From Paenibacillus_AA sp045062745 (GTDB lineage Bacteria; Bacillota; Bacilli; Paenibacillales; NBRC-103111): a stretch of DNA of 64,000 nucleotides. Position 1 is the stretch's first letter. Each line of letters starts with the position of its first letter. The notes under the pieces are model-generated. The model had not been told where the DNA came from, did not search any database, and saw only the letters and a list, made by a program, of their open reading frames with translations. Below, in pieces: positions 20,791-29,813 of the stretch. Where the stretch lies: the NCBI RefSeq assembly GCF_045062745.1, contig NZ_JBJGED010000030.1, positions 1 through 64,000 on the forward strand. The letters are read 5' to 3'. A program made the position numbers and the translations under genes.

Positions 20791-21780
20791 TTAAGACTCG
20801 AACCCTTGCGGCTTGCGAACGTGCCAATCCCAGGCTGTCTGAATGATCGTCTTCAGGTCCGCATACTTCGGCTGCCAGTCCAGCTCCCGCTGCGCCTTGG
20901 CTGAGGAGGCGATGAGTACGGCCGGGTCGCCCGCGCGGCGTGGAGCGGCGACCGCCGGGATCGGATGGCCGGTCACTTCGCGTGCGACATCGATGACTTG
21001 CTTCACGGAGAAGCCCGTGCCGTTGCCCAAGTTGTAGACACCGCTCTCGCCCGTCTCCCGCAGCCGTTTCAGCGCGAGCCAATGGGCGTTCGCCAGATCC
21101 ATGACGTGAATGTAGTCCCGCACGCAAGTGCCGTCCTCTGTCGGATAATCGTCTCCGAAGATCGTAATGTGCTGCCGCTGACCCAGCGGTACTTGCAGGA
21201 TCAAAGGGATCAGGTGCGTTTCCGGCTTATGATCCTCCCCGATAGAATGATCCGGGTAAGCGCCGGCTGCATTAAAATACCGGAGCGAGATCGACTTCAG
21301 CCCGTAAGCCTGCTCGCACCAGCGGAACATCCGCTCCATAGCGAGCTTCGTTTCACCGTAGGGGCTCGTCGGCTCGGTCGGATCGCTCTCCTCGATCGGG
21401 ACCCGTTTCGGCTCCCCGTACGTAGCGGCTGTGGAAGAGAACACGATTTTATTCACACCATGGCGCACCATCGCTGAGACGAGCACATGCGCGCCAATCA
21501 GATTGTTGTCGTAATACTCGAGCGGCTGCTGCACACTCACCCCGACAAGCGATGAAGCCGCGAAATGAATGACCGCTTCGATCTCATGCATCGCGAACAA
21601 ATCGTCCAGCAGCGCAGCATCGCGCAGATCTCCCTGCACGAAGACTACGCCGTCCGATACCGCTTCCTTGTGGCCTGTCACCAGACTGTCGATGACTACG
21701 ACCCGCTCCCCTTGCGCGAGCAGTTCCTTCACCGTATGGCTGCCGATATAGCCGGCTCCTCCGGTTACCAAGATGGCCAT
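20791..21780 (-). CDS. galE: UDP-glucose 4-epimerase
   Basis: A 329-aa short-chain dehydrogenase-fold epimerase that interconverts UDP-galactose and UDP-glucose. N-terminal NAD motif VTGGAGYIGSHT (residues 5-16) and catalytic YGETK (Tyr/Lys pair) are present, with FSSTAATYG supplying the Ser/Thr. Last gene of galT-galK-galE; full family length. Also useful for cell-surface sugar synthesis. Confidence 0.96.
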   Translation of the reverse strand: MAILVTGGAGYIGSHTVKELLAQGERVVVIDSLVTGHKEAVSDGVVFVQGDLRDAALLDDLFAMHEIEAVIHFAASSLVGVSVQQPLEYYDNNLIGAHVLVSAMVRHGVNKIVFSSTAATYGEPKRVPIEESDPTEPTSPYGETKLAMERMFRWCEQAYGLKSISLRYFNAAGAYPDHSIGEDHKPETHLIPLILQVPLGQRQHITIFGDDYPTEDGTCVRDYIHVMDLANAHWLALKRLRETGESGVYNLGNGTGFSVKQVIDVAREVTGHPIPAVAAPRRAGDPAVLIASSAKAQRELDWQPKYADLKTIIQTAWDWHVRKPQGFES

Positions 21781-21792
21781 CCCTATTCCTCC

Positions 21793-22995
21793 TTATATCT
21801 CTATCGCTCCATCACCAATATCGCATACATAAAACGAAGGGACAAGTCCGGTCCGGGCCGTATACCGCTCTCCCACCGTCTGCCGGAACGCATCCACCGC
21901 ATCCTCGCGCACAAGGCTGACGTTGCAGCCGCCGAAGCCGGCACCCGTCATCCGGGTCCCGATACAGCCGTCAACCTCGCGAGCTACGGCATAGAGCGTA
22001 TCGAGCTCGAAGCCGGTCACTTCGTACAGATCGCGCAGCGATTCATGAGACTGGTTCATCAGCTCGCCGAAGGTGGCCAAGTCGCCTGCGTCCAGGCTGC
22101 TTTTCGCCCGCAGCACCCGGTCGTCCTCCCGGACGACATGCTCGACCCGGTTCGCCACGACGGGATCGGTGATCGCATCCTTCACGCGCTCCCACTCCTG
22201 TACGGACAGCTCGCCGAGACTCGACAATCCGGGAAGTCGCTCTTGAATCCCGGCAAGCCCTGCCTCGCATTGCGACCGTCGCTCGTTGTACTTGGAATCG
22301 GCCAGCCCGCGGCGCTTGTTCGTATTGGTGATGATGAGCTTGTAACCGTCTATATCGAGCGGCACATAGTTGTAGTCGAGCGTATCGCACTTCAGCATCA
22401 TCGCTTGCCCTTGCCGGCCCATCCCTACGGCGAATTGGTCCATGATGCCGCAGTTGACGCCAACGAACCGGTTCTCGGCTCGCTGGGACAGCTTCACAAG
22501 CTCCAGCATCGGAACTTTCAAGCCGGCCAACGTTGACAATGCCAATGCCGTCGCCAGCTCGATCGAAGCCGAGGAAGACAAGCCGGCGCCGTTCGGCACG
22601 TTGCCCCAGTAGACGAGGTCTGCGCCCGTATAGGCGCCTTGCCCGTCACCGGACGTACGCTGCAGCTCCAACAGCTGGGCGAGTACGCCCTTCGGGTAAT
22701 TCGCCCAGTCGTCTTCCTTGCGGTATTCCACCTGATCTACCGGCGTATCGACCTGGGCCTCGAACTGCAGCGACCGGAACCGGTACTGCCCATCCTGTCG
22801 CGGAGCGACCGCGACGTAAGTACCGAACGTGAGCGCGGCAGGAAACACATAGCCCCCGTTGTAGTCGGTATGCTCCCCGATCAAATTGACGCGTCCCGGA
22901 GCGAAGAAAACCCGAACCCCATCCGATTTGCCGAAAAACCGTTCGAATCCTTGTGTGACCTCATTTTGCCCTTGGATATGCTGCTCCCCACTCAT
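21793..22995 (-). CDS. galK: Galactokinase
   Basis: A 400-aa GHMP-family kinase making galactose-1-phosphate from ATP and galactose. The galactokinase signature GRVNLIGEHTDYNGG is at residues 34-48, the GHMP ATP loop is PNGAGLSSSASIE, and the C-terminal glycine motif is MTGAGFGGCNV. Starts 1 bp after the galT stop. Confidence 0.96.
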   Translation of the reverse strand: MSGEQHIQGQNEVTQGFERFFGKSDGVRVFFAPGRVNLIGEHTDYNGGYVFPAALTFGTYVAVAPRQDGQYRFRSLQFEAQVDTPVDQVEYRKEDDWANYPKGVLAQLLELQRTSGDGQGAYTGADLVYWGNVPNGAGLSSSASIELATALALSTLAGLKVPMLELVKLSQRAENRFVGVNCGIMDQFAVGMGRQGQAMMLKCDTLDYNYVPLDIDGYKLIITNTNKRRGLADSKYNERRSQCEAGLAGIQERLPGLSSLGELSVQEWERVKDAITDPVVANRVEHVVREDDRVLRAKSSLDAGDLATFGELMNQSHESLRDLYEVTGFELDTLYAVAREVDGCIGTRMTGAGFGGCNVSLVREDAVDAFRQTVGERYTARTGLVPSFYVCDIGDGAIEI

Positions 22996-22996
22996 C

Positions 22997-23977
22997 CTAC
23001 AACCGTCCCTCCTTCTCTAGATAACGCTGATAAGCTTCACGCAGCTTCAGTGCCGTATCTTCGACCGCCGCCGTATTGGCCGCCGCCCACGCCCCCATCT
23101 CGGACGAGGCATACCACTTGATCTTGTCCTTCTCTCGTAGTGGCGGATAAAACTCGATGTGGAAATGGTAGTAGTCCTCCACATTGTCGCCGTTCACCGG
23201 GCGTTGGTGCATGACCATCATGTAAGGGAACAGCTTGTCGAACAGCTGGTCCATCGCGCCGGTTGTATCCTTGAGGATGGAAGCGAGACTGCGTTTTTCT
23301 TCTGGGGTGAAATCCGTCAGCGCGGTCTTGTGCGACTTGCTCACGATGAACACGCCGTAAGGATAGTCGGTGAAAAAAGGCACGTAGCTGATGAAATGGT
23401 CGTTCTCAACAACCACACGCCGCTCGAACGCCTGCTCCTCCCGGTTCATGTCGCAGAGCAAGCAAGTGCCGTGCTCGGCATGATGCTTCTTGCAGTTGTC
23501 GAGCTCTGTGCGGAGCTTCAGCGGCACATGCGAGTAGGCGTAGATTTGACCATGCGGATGCGGCATCGTCACCCCGCACTCCTCGCCGCGATTCTCGAAG
23601 ATCATCACGTACTTGTTCTTCGGGTCCTTCTCCATCTCGACGAACCGTTCCGTCCAGAGATCGATCAGCTTGCCGATGTGGTCCACCGACAGCTCCGGCA
23701 ACGTCTTATGATGGTCCGGGGAGTACAGGATAACCTCGCATTTGCCGTAAGCTTCCGTCGTCTTGTACAGCGAAGTCGCCACCGGATCGGGCACCGGGGG
23801 ATTCGGGCTAAGAACGGGAAAATCGTTTTGGTACATCAGCACGTCGTAGTTGTCCGGAACTTTGCCGGAGCCGGGACAGAACGGGCAATAGCCCTTCGGC
23901 ATATGGGGCCGGTTCGCCCGATTGGACGCCACCATCACCCAGTCGCCCAGCAGCGGGTTGAAGCGCATTTCAGCCAT
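22997..23977 (-). CDS. galT: Galactose-1-phosphate uridylyltransferase (HIT type)
   Basis: A 326-aa HIT-superfamily enzyme that moves UMP from UDP-glucose to galactose-1-phosphate. Zinc ligand CPFC is at residues 31-34 and the active-site histidine motif HPHGQ at 140-144. First gene of the gal operon. Its size and motifs are those of the HIT (E. coli-like) class, unlike the unrelated GalT of B. subtilis. Confidence 0.94.
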   Translation of the reverse strand: MAEMRFNPLLGDWVMVASNRANRPHMPKGYCPFCPGSGKVPDNYDVLMYQNDFPVLSPNPPVPDPVATSLYKTTEAYGKCEVILYSPDHHKTLPELSVDHIGKLIDLWTERFVEMEKDPKNKYVMIFENRGEECGVTMPHPHGQIYAYSHVPLKLRTELDNCKKHHAEHGTCLLCDMNREEQAFERRVVVENDHFISYVPFFTDYPYGVFIVSKSHKTALTDFTPEEKRSLASILKDTTGAMDQLFDKLFPYMMVMHQRPVNGDNVEDYYHFHIEFYPPLREKDKIKWYASSEMGAWAAANTAAVEDTALKLREAYQRYLEKEGRL

Positions 23978-23997
23978 GATTGCCTCCCAGATACTTT

Positions 23998-24054
23998 ATT
24001 AAATATTTTAATTAAGATTACCTCTATCATAGTGCTTTTATAGTTTTTTTTCAA
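23998..24054 (-). promoter_or_regulatory. gal operon promoter and candidate ROK operator
   Basis: Minus strand: TTGAAA (24049-24054), 17-bp spacer, TATGAT (24026-24031). Just downstream is the perfect inverted repeat ATTAAA-TAT-TTTAAT (23998-24012), placed where a repressor would block elongation. The divergent ROK protein is the likely ligand. Confidence 0.65.
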
Positions 24055-24064
24055 TTCTTCTCTG

Positions 24065-24093
24065 TTGATTTCGAAAACTTTTTTCGTTATCCT
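24065..24093 (+). promoter_or_regulatory. Promoter of the ROK repressor gene
   Basis: Plus strand: TTGATT (24065-24070), 17-bp spacer, TATCCT (24088-24093), back to back with the gal promoter. Confidence 0.55.
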
Positions 24094-24129
24094 AATGAAG
24101 ATAAGATGGCAACGGAAAGGAGAGGTCGG

Positions 24130-25341
24130 ATGCTTCCCCCCATGACAGGCAATTTTCAATGGATGAAGTCGCTCAACCGGTCGATTGTCCTGAACAAAAT
24201 TCGGGAAGCCGGACCGATCTCCCGGGCGGAGATCGCGAAGCAGACGTCGCTCACCCCGCCTACGGTCACACACCTCGTGAATGAGCTGATCGCCGAACGG
24301 TTCGTCGTCGAGAGCGAGATCGGCACCTCCAGCGGCGGGCGCAAGCCGATCCTGCTCACCATTAACGCCTCGGCCTATTATTGCATCGGGCTCGACGTTG
24401 GCGTGAAGTCGATCAAAACGGTCATCACCGATCTGAACGCCCATCCGGTACTTGAAGACAAACAACCGATGCCGCCGGGGATCGACAGTGATTCGCTGCT
24501 GCAGCTTCTCGAGCAGACCGTCCGGCGCGTGTTGGATGCGTCCGGCCTTGACCGCTCGCTCATCCTCGGCATCGGCGTCGCCATGCACGGGCTCGTCCAG
24601 CCTGAGGAAGGCATCGCGCTCTTCGCGCCGAATCTGGGGCTGCGGCAGGTGCCGATTCGCGCTTTTCTGGAAGAGCGTACGGGGATGCCGGTGCAAGTGG
24701 AGAACGACGCCGCGGCTATGGCGCTCGGCGAGATGTGGTTCGGCGGCGGGCAGCAGCTGCGGGATTTCATCAGCGTGAATATCGGGGAAGGGGTCGGCGC
24801 CGGCATCGTGCTGCAGGGCAGCCTGTACCGCGGCAGCCGCTACTCCGCAGGCGAGATCGGCCACACGACGGTCGATCTGAACGGTCCCCGGTGCAGCTGC
24901 GGCAACTACGGCTGCTTGCAGACGCTCGTCTCCGGACCGGCGATCGCGGACAGCATGCGCCGCCATATCGCGATGGGCGGCACGAGCCGCTGTGAGGCGA
25001 TGGCTGCGGGACGGCTCGAGAGCATCACCGGGGAGATGGTGTTCGAGGCCGCCCGGCAAGGCGACGAGGCGGCACGCGACATCTTCCGTCGCATGGGACA
25101 ATTGCTCGGCATCAGTTTGACGAACTTGATCCATACCCTCAATCCGCAGAAGATCATTCTCGGCGGCGGCGTGTCCCAGGCGGCGGAATTCATCCTGGAG
25201 TCCGTGCACACGGCGGTCCGCTCGCGGGCGCTCGAATCCTCTCAAGCGAATCTTACGATAGAAGTGTCTCCCTTAGGTGAACGGGCTACTCCCATCGGTG
25301 CCGCCACCCTCGTGCTGTCCAAGCTGTTTGCCCCGAATTGA
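24130..25341 (+). CDS. ROK-family transcriptional repressor, probably of the gal operon
   Basis: A 403-aa NagC/XylR-type ROK protein. The N-terminal winged helix is ISRAEIAKQTSLTPPTVTHL; the sugar kinase-like domain has the phosphate loop GLDVGVKS, the ENDAAAMALGE segment and the zinc motif CSCGNYGC. It is transcribed divergently from galT with a palindrome between, so it likely represses galTKE until an inducer (galactose or a derivative) binds; this is inference. The ATG at 24130 is used (AAAGGAGAGGTCGG upstream). Confidence 0.88.
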   Translation: MLPPMTGNFQWMKSLNRSIVLNKIREAGPISRAEIAKQTSLTPPTVTHLVNELIAERFVVESEIGTSSGGRKPILLTINASAYYCIGLDVGVKSIKTVITDLNAHPVLEDKQPMPPGIDSDSLLQLLEQTVRRVLDASGLDRSLILGIGVAMHGLVQPEEGIALFAPNLGLRQVPIRAFLEERTGMPVQVENDAAAMALGEMWFGGGQQLRDFISVNIGEGVGAGIVLQGSLYRGSRYSAGEIGHTTVDLNGPRCSCGNYGCLQTLVSGPAIADSMRRHIAMGGTSRCEAMAAGRLESITGEMVFEAARQGDEAARDIFRRMGQLLGISLTNLIHTLNPQKIILGGGVSQAAEFILESVHTAVRSRALESSQANLTIEVSPLGERATPIGAATLVLSKLFAPN

Positions 25342-25360
25342 ACGAAGACGGCGACCGCAT

Positions 25361-25398
25361 AAAAGACGCCCGGCCTTATGAAAAGGCGGGGCGTCTTT
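25361..25398. terminator. Bidirectional terminator between the ROK gene and hbs
   Basis: AAAAGACGCC ... GGCGTCTTT forms a long stem with A and T runs on either side, between convergent genes. Confidence 0.8.
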
Positions 25399-25426
25399 GG
25401 CTTGGGAAGCCATCAGCTTCCGTGTA

Positions 25427-25705
25427 TTATTGCGCTGCGCATACGTCGCGAAGCGATTTTCCCGGTCTGAAAGCAGGCACCTTGCTCGCCGCGATCTCGA
25501 TTTCTTCTCCCGTTTGCGGATTGCGACCTTTACGGGCCGAACGCTCACGAACCTCGAAATTCCCGAATCCTACGAGCTGTACTTTATCTCCGGTTTGCAA
25601 TGCGTCTGTAATCGCATCGAACACGGCATCCACTGCTTTAGTCACGTCTTTTTTGGAAAGATCGGTCGACTCGGCCACTTTGGCAATCAATTCGGATTTA
25701 TTCAT
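25427..25705 (-). CDS. hbs: HU nucleoid protein
   Basis: A 92-aa histone-like DNA-binding protein. MNKSELIAKVAE, the core GFGNFEVRERSARKGRNPQT and the DNA-inserting arm are all present. The ATG at 25705 has GGGAGGTGAATGGC upstream. It follows spoIVA as in B. subtilis. Confidence 0.95.
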   Translation of the reverse strand: MNKSELIAKVAESTDLSKKDVTKAVDAVFDAITDALQTGDKVQLVGFGNFEVRERSARKGRNPQTGEEIEIAASKVPAFRPGKSLRDVCAAQ

Positions 25706-25924
25706 GCCATTCACCTCCCCCCACGAATGATCAATTCCTTTATTCTCCTGTGTTCACCGATTTTGCGGAAAATATACATGAGACTTGAAAAATCCGTGCT
25801 CGGCCCTAGGGAGCTGCCAATATAAGCCTAGAGCCCCGAACAAAATTTATGTTAAACGATCGCCGATCCGGACACAACCGACTTTTTACCTAATTGGCGG
25901 GCGTGCACCAGTGCATAGAATAGC

Positions 25925-25949
25925 AAAAAGAGCACTCTTACGAGTGCCC
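25925..25949 (-). terminator. spoIVA terminator
   Basis: Minus strand stem GGGCACTC-GTAA-GAGTGCTC followed by TTTTTGC, just after the spoIVA stop. Confidence 0.85.
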
Positions 25950-25958
25950 TCGATTGCC

Positions 25959-27437
25959 TTACAGGATGATGGCGATCAGTCCGCCGGAGCCTTCGTTGAT
26001 AATGCGGCCCAGCGTCTCCTGCAGCTTGTAGCGCGCATTGTCCGGCATCATGGCCAGCTTGCCCTGAATGCCCTCGCGCACGATGGAGTGCAGCGAGCGG
26101 CCGAAGATGTCTGACTCCCAGATCTTGAGCGGGTTCTCTTCGAAATCCTGCATCAAGTAGCGGACGAGCTCCTCGCTCTGCTTCTCGGTGCCGATGATCG
26201 GTGCGAATTCGGACTCGACGTCGACGCGGATCATGTGGATCGACGGCGCGGTCGCCTTCAGCCGTACGCCGAAGCGGGAGCCTTGTCGGATAAGCTCCGG
26301 CTCGTCGAGCGACATATCCTCGAGGCTAGGAGGCGCGATGCCGTAACCTGTCGTCTTGACCATCTCGAGCGACTCCGCGAACCGGTCGTACTCACGCTTC
26401 GCGTGCGTAAACTCCTGCATGAGCTGGAGGAGGTGATCCTTGCCGCGAATTTCGACCCCGACCACTTCGACGAGAATTTGATCGTACAGCTCATCCGGCG
26501 CGTACAGGTCGATCTCGGCGACGCCTTGCCCCATGTCCATGCCGGCCAGCGCGGCCCGTTCGATGAAGTCGTACGTATCGAAATGCCCCACGACGCGATC
26601 GACGTCGCGCAGACGGCGAATGTCCTTCACCGTGTCGCGGACCGAGCTCTCGAAGTAGGAACGGAGCCAATGCTTCTCGTCCAGCACCATCACCCAGCTC
26701 GGCAGGTTGACGTTCACTTCGTGAACCGGGAATTCGTAGAGCACTTCGCGCATCACTTGCAGAATATCGTCTTCGTTCATGTTCGCTACGCTGAGCGCCA
26801 TGACGGGAATATCGTATTTGGCGGACAGCTCGCCGCGCAGCTCCTGCGTCTCCGGGCTGAACGGACGCGTCGAGTTGACGATCAGGATGAACGGCTTCCC
26901 GACTTCCTTCAGCTCGCCGATCACCCGCTCTTCGGCTTCTACATACGAAGAACGCGGGATTTCCGCGATAGTGCCGTCCGTCGTAATCACTACTCCCAAA
27001 GTCGAGTGCTCCTGGATCACCTTCCGCGTCCCGATCTCGGCCGCCTCCTGGAACGGAATCGGCTCGTCGAACCAAGGCGTGTTGATCATCCGGGGGCCGC
27101 TCTCGTCCTCGTAGCCCTTCGCCCCTTCGACCGCATAGCCGACGCAATCGACGACCCGCACATTCACGTTCAAGCCTTCGGCCACTTGCAGCTTCACGGC
27201 ATTGTTCGGCACGAACTTCGGCTCCGTCGTCATGATCGTCTTGCCCGCGGCGCTCTGCGGCAGCTCATCGGTGGCGCGCACCCGCTCCGCCTCGTTCTGA
27301 ATGTTCGGCAACACCAGCGTCTCCATAAAGCGTTTGATGAATGTCGATTTGCCTGTACGGACAGCGCCTACTACCCCCAGGTAAATGTCCCCGCCAGTAC
27401 GTTCTGCGATGTCCTTGAAAATATCCACTTTCTCCAA
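25959..27437 (-). CDS. spoIVA: Stage IV sporulation protein A, spore coat base ATPase
   Basis: A 492-aa AAA-like ATPase that polymerises on the forespore surface to form the coat basement layer. Near-identical to the B. subtilis protein by eye: MEKVDIFKDIAERTGGDIYL, Walker A GAVRTGKST, C-terminal INEGSGGLIAIIL. It starts with TTG behind GGGAGGGATCAAA, an infrequent start also seen in the B. subtilis homologue. A SigE-type promoter lies 120 bp upstream. Confidence 0.98.
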   Translation of the reverse strand: MEKVDIFKDIAERTGGDIYLGVVGAVRTGKSTFIKRFMETLVLPNIQNEAERVRATDELPQSAAGKTIMTTEPKFVPNNAVKLQVAEGLNVNVRVVDCVGYAVEGAKGYEDESGPRMINTPWFDEPIPFQEAAEIGTRKVIQEHSTLGVVITTDGTIAEIPRSSYVEAEERVIGELKEVGKPFILIVNSTRPFSPETQELRGELSAKYDIPVMALSVANMNEDDILQVMREVLYEFPVHEVNVNLPSWVMVLDEKHWLRSYFESSVRDTVKDIRRLRDVDRVVGHFDTYDFIERAALAGMDMGQGVAEIDLYAPDELYDQILVEVVGVEIRGKDHLLQLMQEFTHAKREYDRFAESLEMVKTTGYGIAPPSLEDMSLDEPELIRQGSRFGVRLKATAPSIHMIRVDVESEFAPIIGTEKQSEELVRYLMQDFEENPLKIWESDIFGRSLHSIVREGIQGKLAMMPDNARYKLQETLGRIINEGSGGLIAIIL

Positions 27438-27553
27438 TTTGATCCCTCCCTACAGGATGATGAATGAAGCAAGTGTCGCGATACGAGAGACGGATGCTGC
27501 GAACGGCAGGCCCGGTATGCGACTAACTCGTACATGCTTTCAGACTAGTAAAA

Positions 27554-27581
27554 AATATATGTACGGAACGTCGGAATATGA
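27554..27581 (-). promoter_or_regulatory. SigE-type sporulation promoter of spoIVA
   Basis: Minus strand: TCATATT (27575-27581), 13-bp spacer, CATATATT (27554-27561), close to the SigE consensus of -35 ATATT and -10 CATACA-T. It lies 117 bp upstream of spoIVA, a mother-cell gene known to be SigE-controlled. Confidence 0.6.
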
Positions 27582-27696
27582 CTGCCTGGCTCTATTTTTT
27601 TCTCTATCAAATTAGCAGCTTCCGCCCGACCCACCCAGCCTGGATATGAATCCAATATATGTGCCTCTCCTAAGCAATATGCGGAAACGACGAAGA

Positions 27697-27737
27697 ACCC
27701 TCGCCGCCGAAGGACACAATCGGCATTAAGGGTTCCG
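27697..27737 (-). terminator. Possible terminator after the YphF-like gene
   Basis: Minus strand GAACCCT...CGGCGGCGAGGGTTC can pair; the following T tract is weak. It is the only other structure seen in the 320-bp gap 27438-27758 besides the SigE promoter. Confidence 0.45.
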
Positions 27738-27758
27738 GATAAATAGGGGTGAATGCGG

Positions 27759-28493
27759 CTAAGATTCCGATAGGACCGGCTGTCCGTCTTTCCAGCGGTA
27801 CGGGTACGACTTCGCCGGTACGAAAGGAGACTCCTGGACCAGGATCGAGCGCAAGTCGGTGGTGCCGTTCAACCCTGCCGCGAGCGAACGCTCGGTAATC
27901 AGCTTCATCAAATCCGGCGCATAATCGATCAGCACGGTCCCGGATTCATGAACCCCGAACGTGAGATACGCCCTGGAGTAGCGGCTCTCCACCTGCGGCA
28001 GCTTCATCCCGAGTTTGTCGAAGTCCAACTGGTAGAAATGCGGGGCGATGGCCGGACCGACCGGCAGCTGGCCTTGATGGGCGGCCTGATACTCCTTCAC
28101 CCGGTTCTGCAGGTCCCCGGCCTGCTGATAGGCGACGAGGTCCATGACGCGCACTTCCGGCTTCGTCTCCGCGTTCACCAGCAGGAAGATCGCCGAGCCT
28201 CCGTTCTCGTAGGAAACGGAGGGCAGCTGGGACAAATAATGGCCGTCTTTCAGCTTGCGCATATCGAGAATATATTTTTCATAGATCGGCGTGGAAGCCT
28301 CGGAGTTCTTGATCGGGAGCACGCCGGTACGCTGCTTGTACGTGTCGACCGCATTCTGCACGAGCAGAATGCTCTCTCGGACAGCGGTCACGTTGTCCAG
28401 CTTCGTCTCCTTCTTATATAAACATCCCGACAAAGCGAGCATGATGGCGGCCGCGGCCGCCAGGCGCGTGAGGCGCCTCATTGCGGTTACCAT
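27759..28493 (-). CDS. Lipoprotein of the YphF type
   Basis: A 244-aa lipoprotein with signal peptide LAAAAAIMLALSGC (lipobox Cys at residue 24). The ATG at 28493 has AGGAGGAGGATTT upstream; the longer ORF crosses the ferredoxin gene. It sits beside spoIVA in the place of B. subtilis yphF, a mother-cell gene of unknown function. No catalytic motif is seen. Confidence 0.75.
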   Translation of the reverse strand: MVTAMRRLTRLAAAAAIMLALSGCLYKKETKLDNVTAVRESILLVQNAVDTYKQRTGVLPIKNSEASTPIYEKYILDMRKLKDGHYLSQLPSVSYENGGSAIFLLVNAETKPEVRVMDLVAYQQAGDLQNRVKEYQAAHQGQLPVGPAIAPHFYQLDFDKLGMKLPQVESRYSRAYLTFGVHESGTVLIDYAPDLMKLITERSLAAGLNGTTDLRSILVQESPFVPAKSYPYRWKDGQPVLSES

Positions 28494-28828
28494 AAATCCT
28501 CCTCCTGCTGTTTGGCCAATTGGGCCCGGACGGCCGCGCGCAGCGGGTCCTCCGGCACGACGACCGTGGCCTCGCCTATGACCCGAGCTTGACACGCCAA
28601 GCGGATCCCTTGATCGGCGAGCGGGCCAAGCTTGTGCCTCTCGTTCGCCGAGATCGGCGACAACCCAGCCGGCTGCTCCGCCGTCACTTTGCACATCAGG
28701 CAAGACGCGTTCCCCCCGCAGCGGGAGCGGATCAACACCCGGGCTTTGCCCGCGGCAGTCAGTACGGTCGTCCCGGGAGAGACGGACACCGATTTGTGAT
28801 CCGGCTCGAAGGTGATCCGTCCGTTCAT
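28487..28828 (-). CDS. [2Fe-2S] ferredoxin domain protein (second of two)
   Basis: A 113-aa plant-type ferredoxin fold with cluster ligands C-GGNAS-C-LM-C and a fourth Cys in IRLACQAR. Starts at the ATG at 28828 overlapping the upstream stop (ATGA) behind AGGAGGGACCGGC. The C-terminal 20 residues are charged. It overlaps the lipoprotein start. An electron carrier with no reductase next to it. Confidence 0.85.
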   Translation of the reverse strand: MNGRITFEPDHKSVSVSPGTTVLTAAGKARVLIRSRCGGNASCLMCKVTAEQPAGLSPISANERHKLGPLADQGIRLACQARVIGEATVVVPEDPLRAAVRAQLAKQQEEDLW

Positions 28829-29460
28829 GCCGGTCCCTCCTGTTCTACGAGTTCGGGCAGCAGCGAGCGAACCGTGCCGAGGAACGGCTCTCCGATCGGA
28901 TTGCGGCGCGCAAGCTCCCGCCATAGTTCCTGGTGCCTGGCGATTGGTTGAAGGCGGATCGCCTTCGCGATGGGAATATAGCGGTCGGGCCGCTCGCGCA
29001 GGACGTTGAACAGCAGCTCGTGGACGAGTGGCATCACCTGCATGCGAGCTTCCCGAAGCTTGACTTCCATCGCATAGCGGCGCATGACCGCTTCCGTCTC
29101 CACTCTATAACGTGCAGTGCCGCGGTCCACCTCTAAGCTGCCTACAAGCTCTACCTGCACATCACAAACTCGATAATGGCTTAAGTTCGACCGGTACATG
29201 CCGGTCTCGCTGATTTGCGGTACATCGGTCGCGTAAACGGACAATGCTTCATGGATCACGGCAATCGAAGCGTGGTCCGCATAGAGATCGAGATCGCGGG
29301 GCTCCGTCTCGAGCGCGACGCCATGCAGGAGCAGGCCCGTGCTCCCTCCGACGATCCAACTGACGCCCACCGAAGCGAGCCGCGAGCCCAGCGTCTCCAA
29401 GGCCGGCTCGAGCCGTGCAAGATGGAGCTCCGTATTTTTCTTGTTCATTCGATCCTTCAT
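28825..29460 (-). CDS. Nucleotidyltransferase-fold protein between two ferredoxins
   Basis: A 211-aa protein whose N-terminal part (WIVGGSTGLLLHG then EPRDLDLYAD) matches the GGS...DxD active centre of the DNA polymerase beta-like nucleotidyltransferase fold. The rest resembles no family I know. It overlaps the following ferredoxin by ATGA and abuts the preceding one, so the three genes form one unit. Confidence 0.75.
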   Translation of the reverse strand: MKDRMNKKNTELHLARLEPALETLGSRLASVGVSWIVGGSTGLLLHGVALETEPRDLDLYADHASIAVIHEALSVYATDVPQISETGMYRSNLSHYRVCDVQVELVGSLEVDRGTARYRVETEAVMRRYAMEVKLREARMQVMPLVHELLFNVLRERPDRYIPIAKAIRLQPIARHQELWRELARRNPIGEPFLGTVRSLLPELVEQEGPA

Positions 29461-29461
29461 C

Positions 29462-29758
29462 CTAAAAATACGGCTTAAGCGCCACGACGAAATGGGCGTC
29501 CGGCCGCTCGATGCGCGTCTGGCAGCCCAGCCGGTAGCCCTGCTCCAGTTCCTCCGGCTCGAGCCGCAGCTCCTCCGCCTCCGTCGGGGGCATTAGCGCC
29601 GCTCTCCCTTCCACGACCAGGCATCGGCAACGGGCGCACGTGCCTCGCGTACAATTAAATCCCCAATCCACTCCGTGCTTCATAGCAAGTTCTAGGATCG
29701 TCCGTCCCGGCACCGGTTCTACCGTCATCCGTTTCGACCGGCCTTTAAGCTCTAGCAT
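29462..29758 (-). CDS. [2Fe-2S] ferredoxin domain protein (first of two)
   Basis: A 98-aa plant-type ferredoxin: C-TRGT-C-AR-C loop and a fourth Cys in YRLGCQTR. The start is near GRTILELAMKHG, the usual N-terminal strand. Followed 1 bp later by the nucleotidyltransferase-like gene. Confidence 0.85.
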   Translation of the reverse strand: MLELKGRSKRMTVEPVPGRTILELAMKHGVDWGFNCTRGTCARCRCLVVEGRAALMPPTEAEELRLEPEELEQGYRLGCQTRIERPDAHFVVALKPYF

Positions 29759-29813
29759 CGGATGGCACCCCCTTCTCTGTGTGAAGCTCTGCAGGACTTC
29801 CCCGGGTTATTCC

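Noticed and set aside
23935..25245. 436-codon minus-strand ORF
   Set aside because: Antisense of the ROK gene and part of galT, without a start site.
26235..27467. 410-codon plus-strand ORF
   Set aside because: Antisense of spoIVA, which is unmistakable on the other strand.
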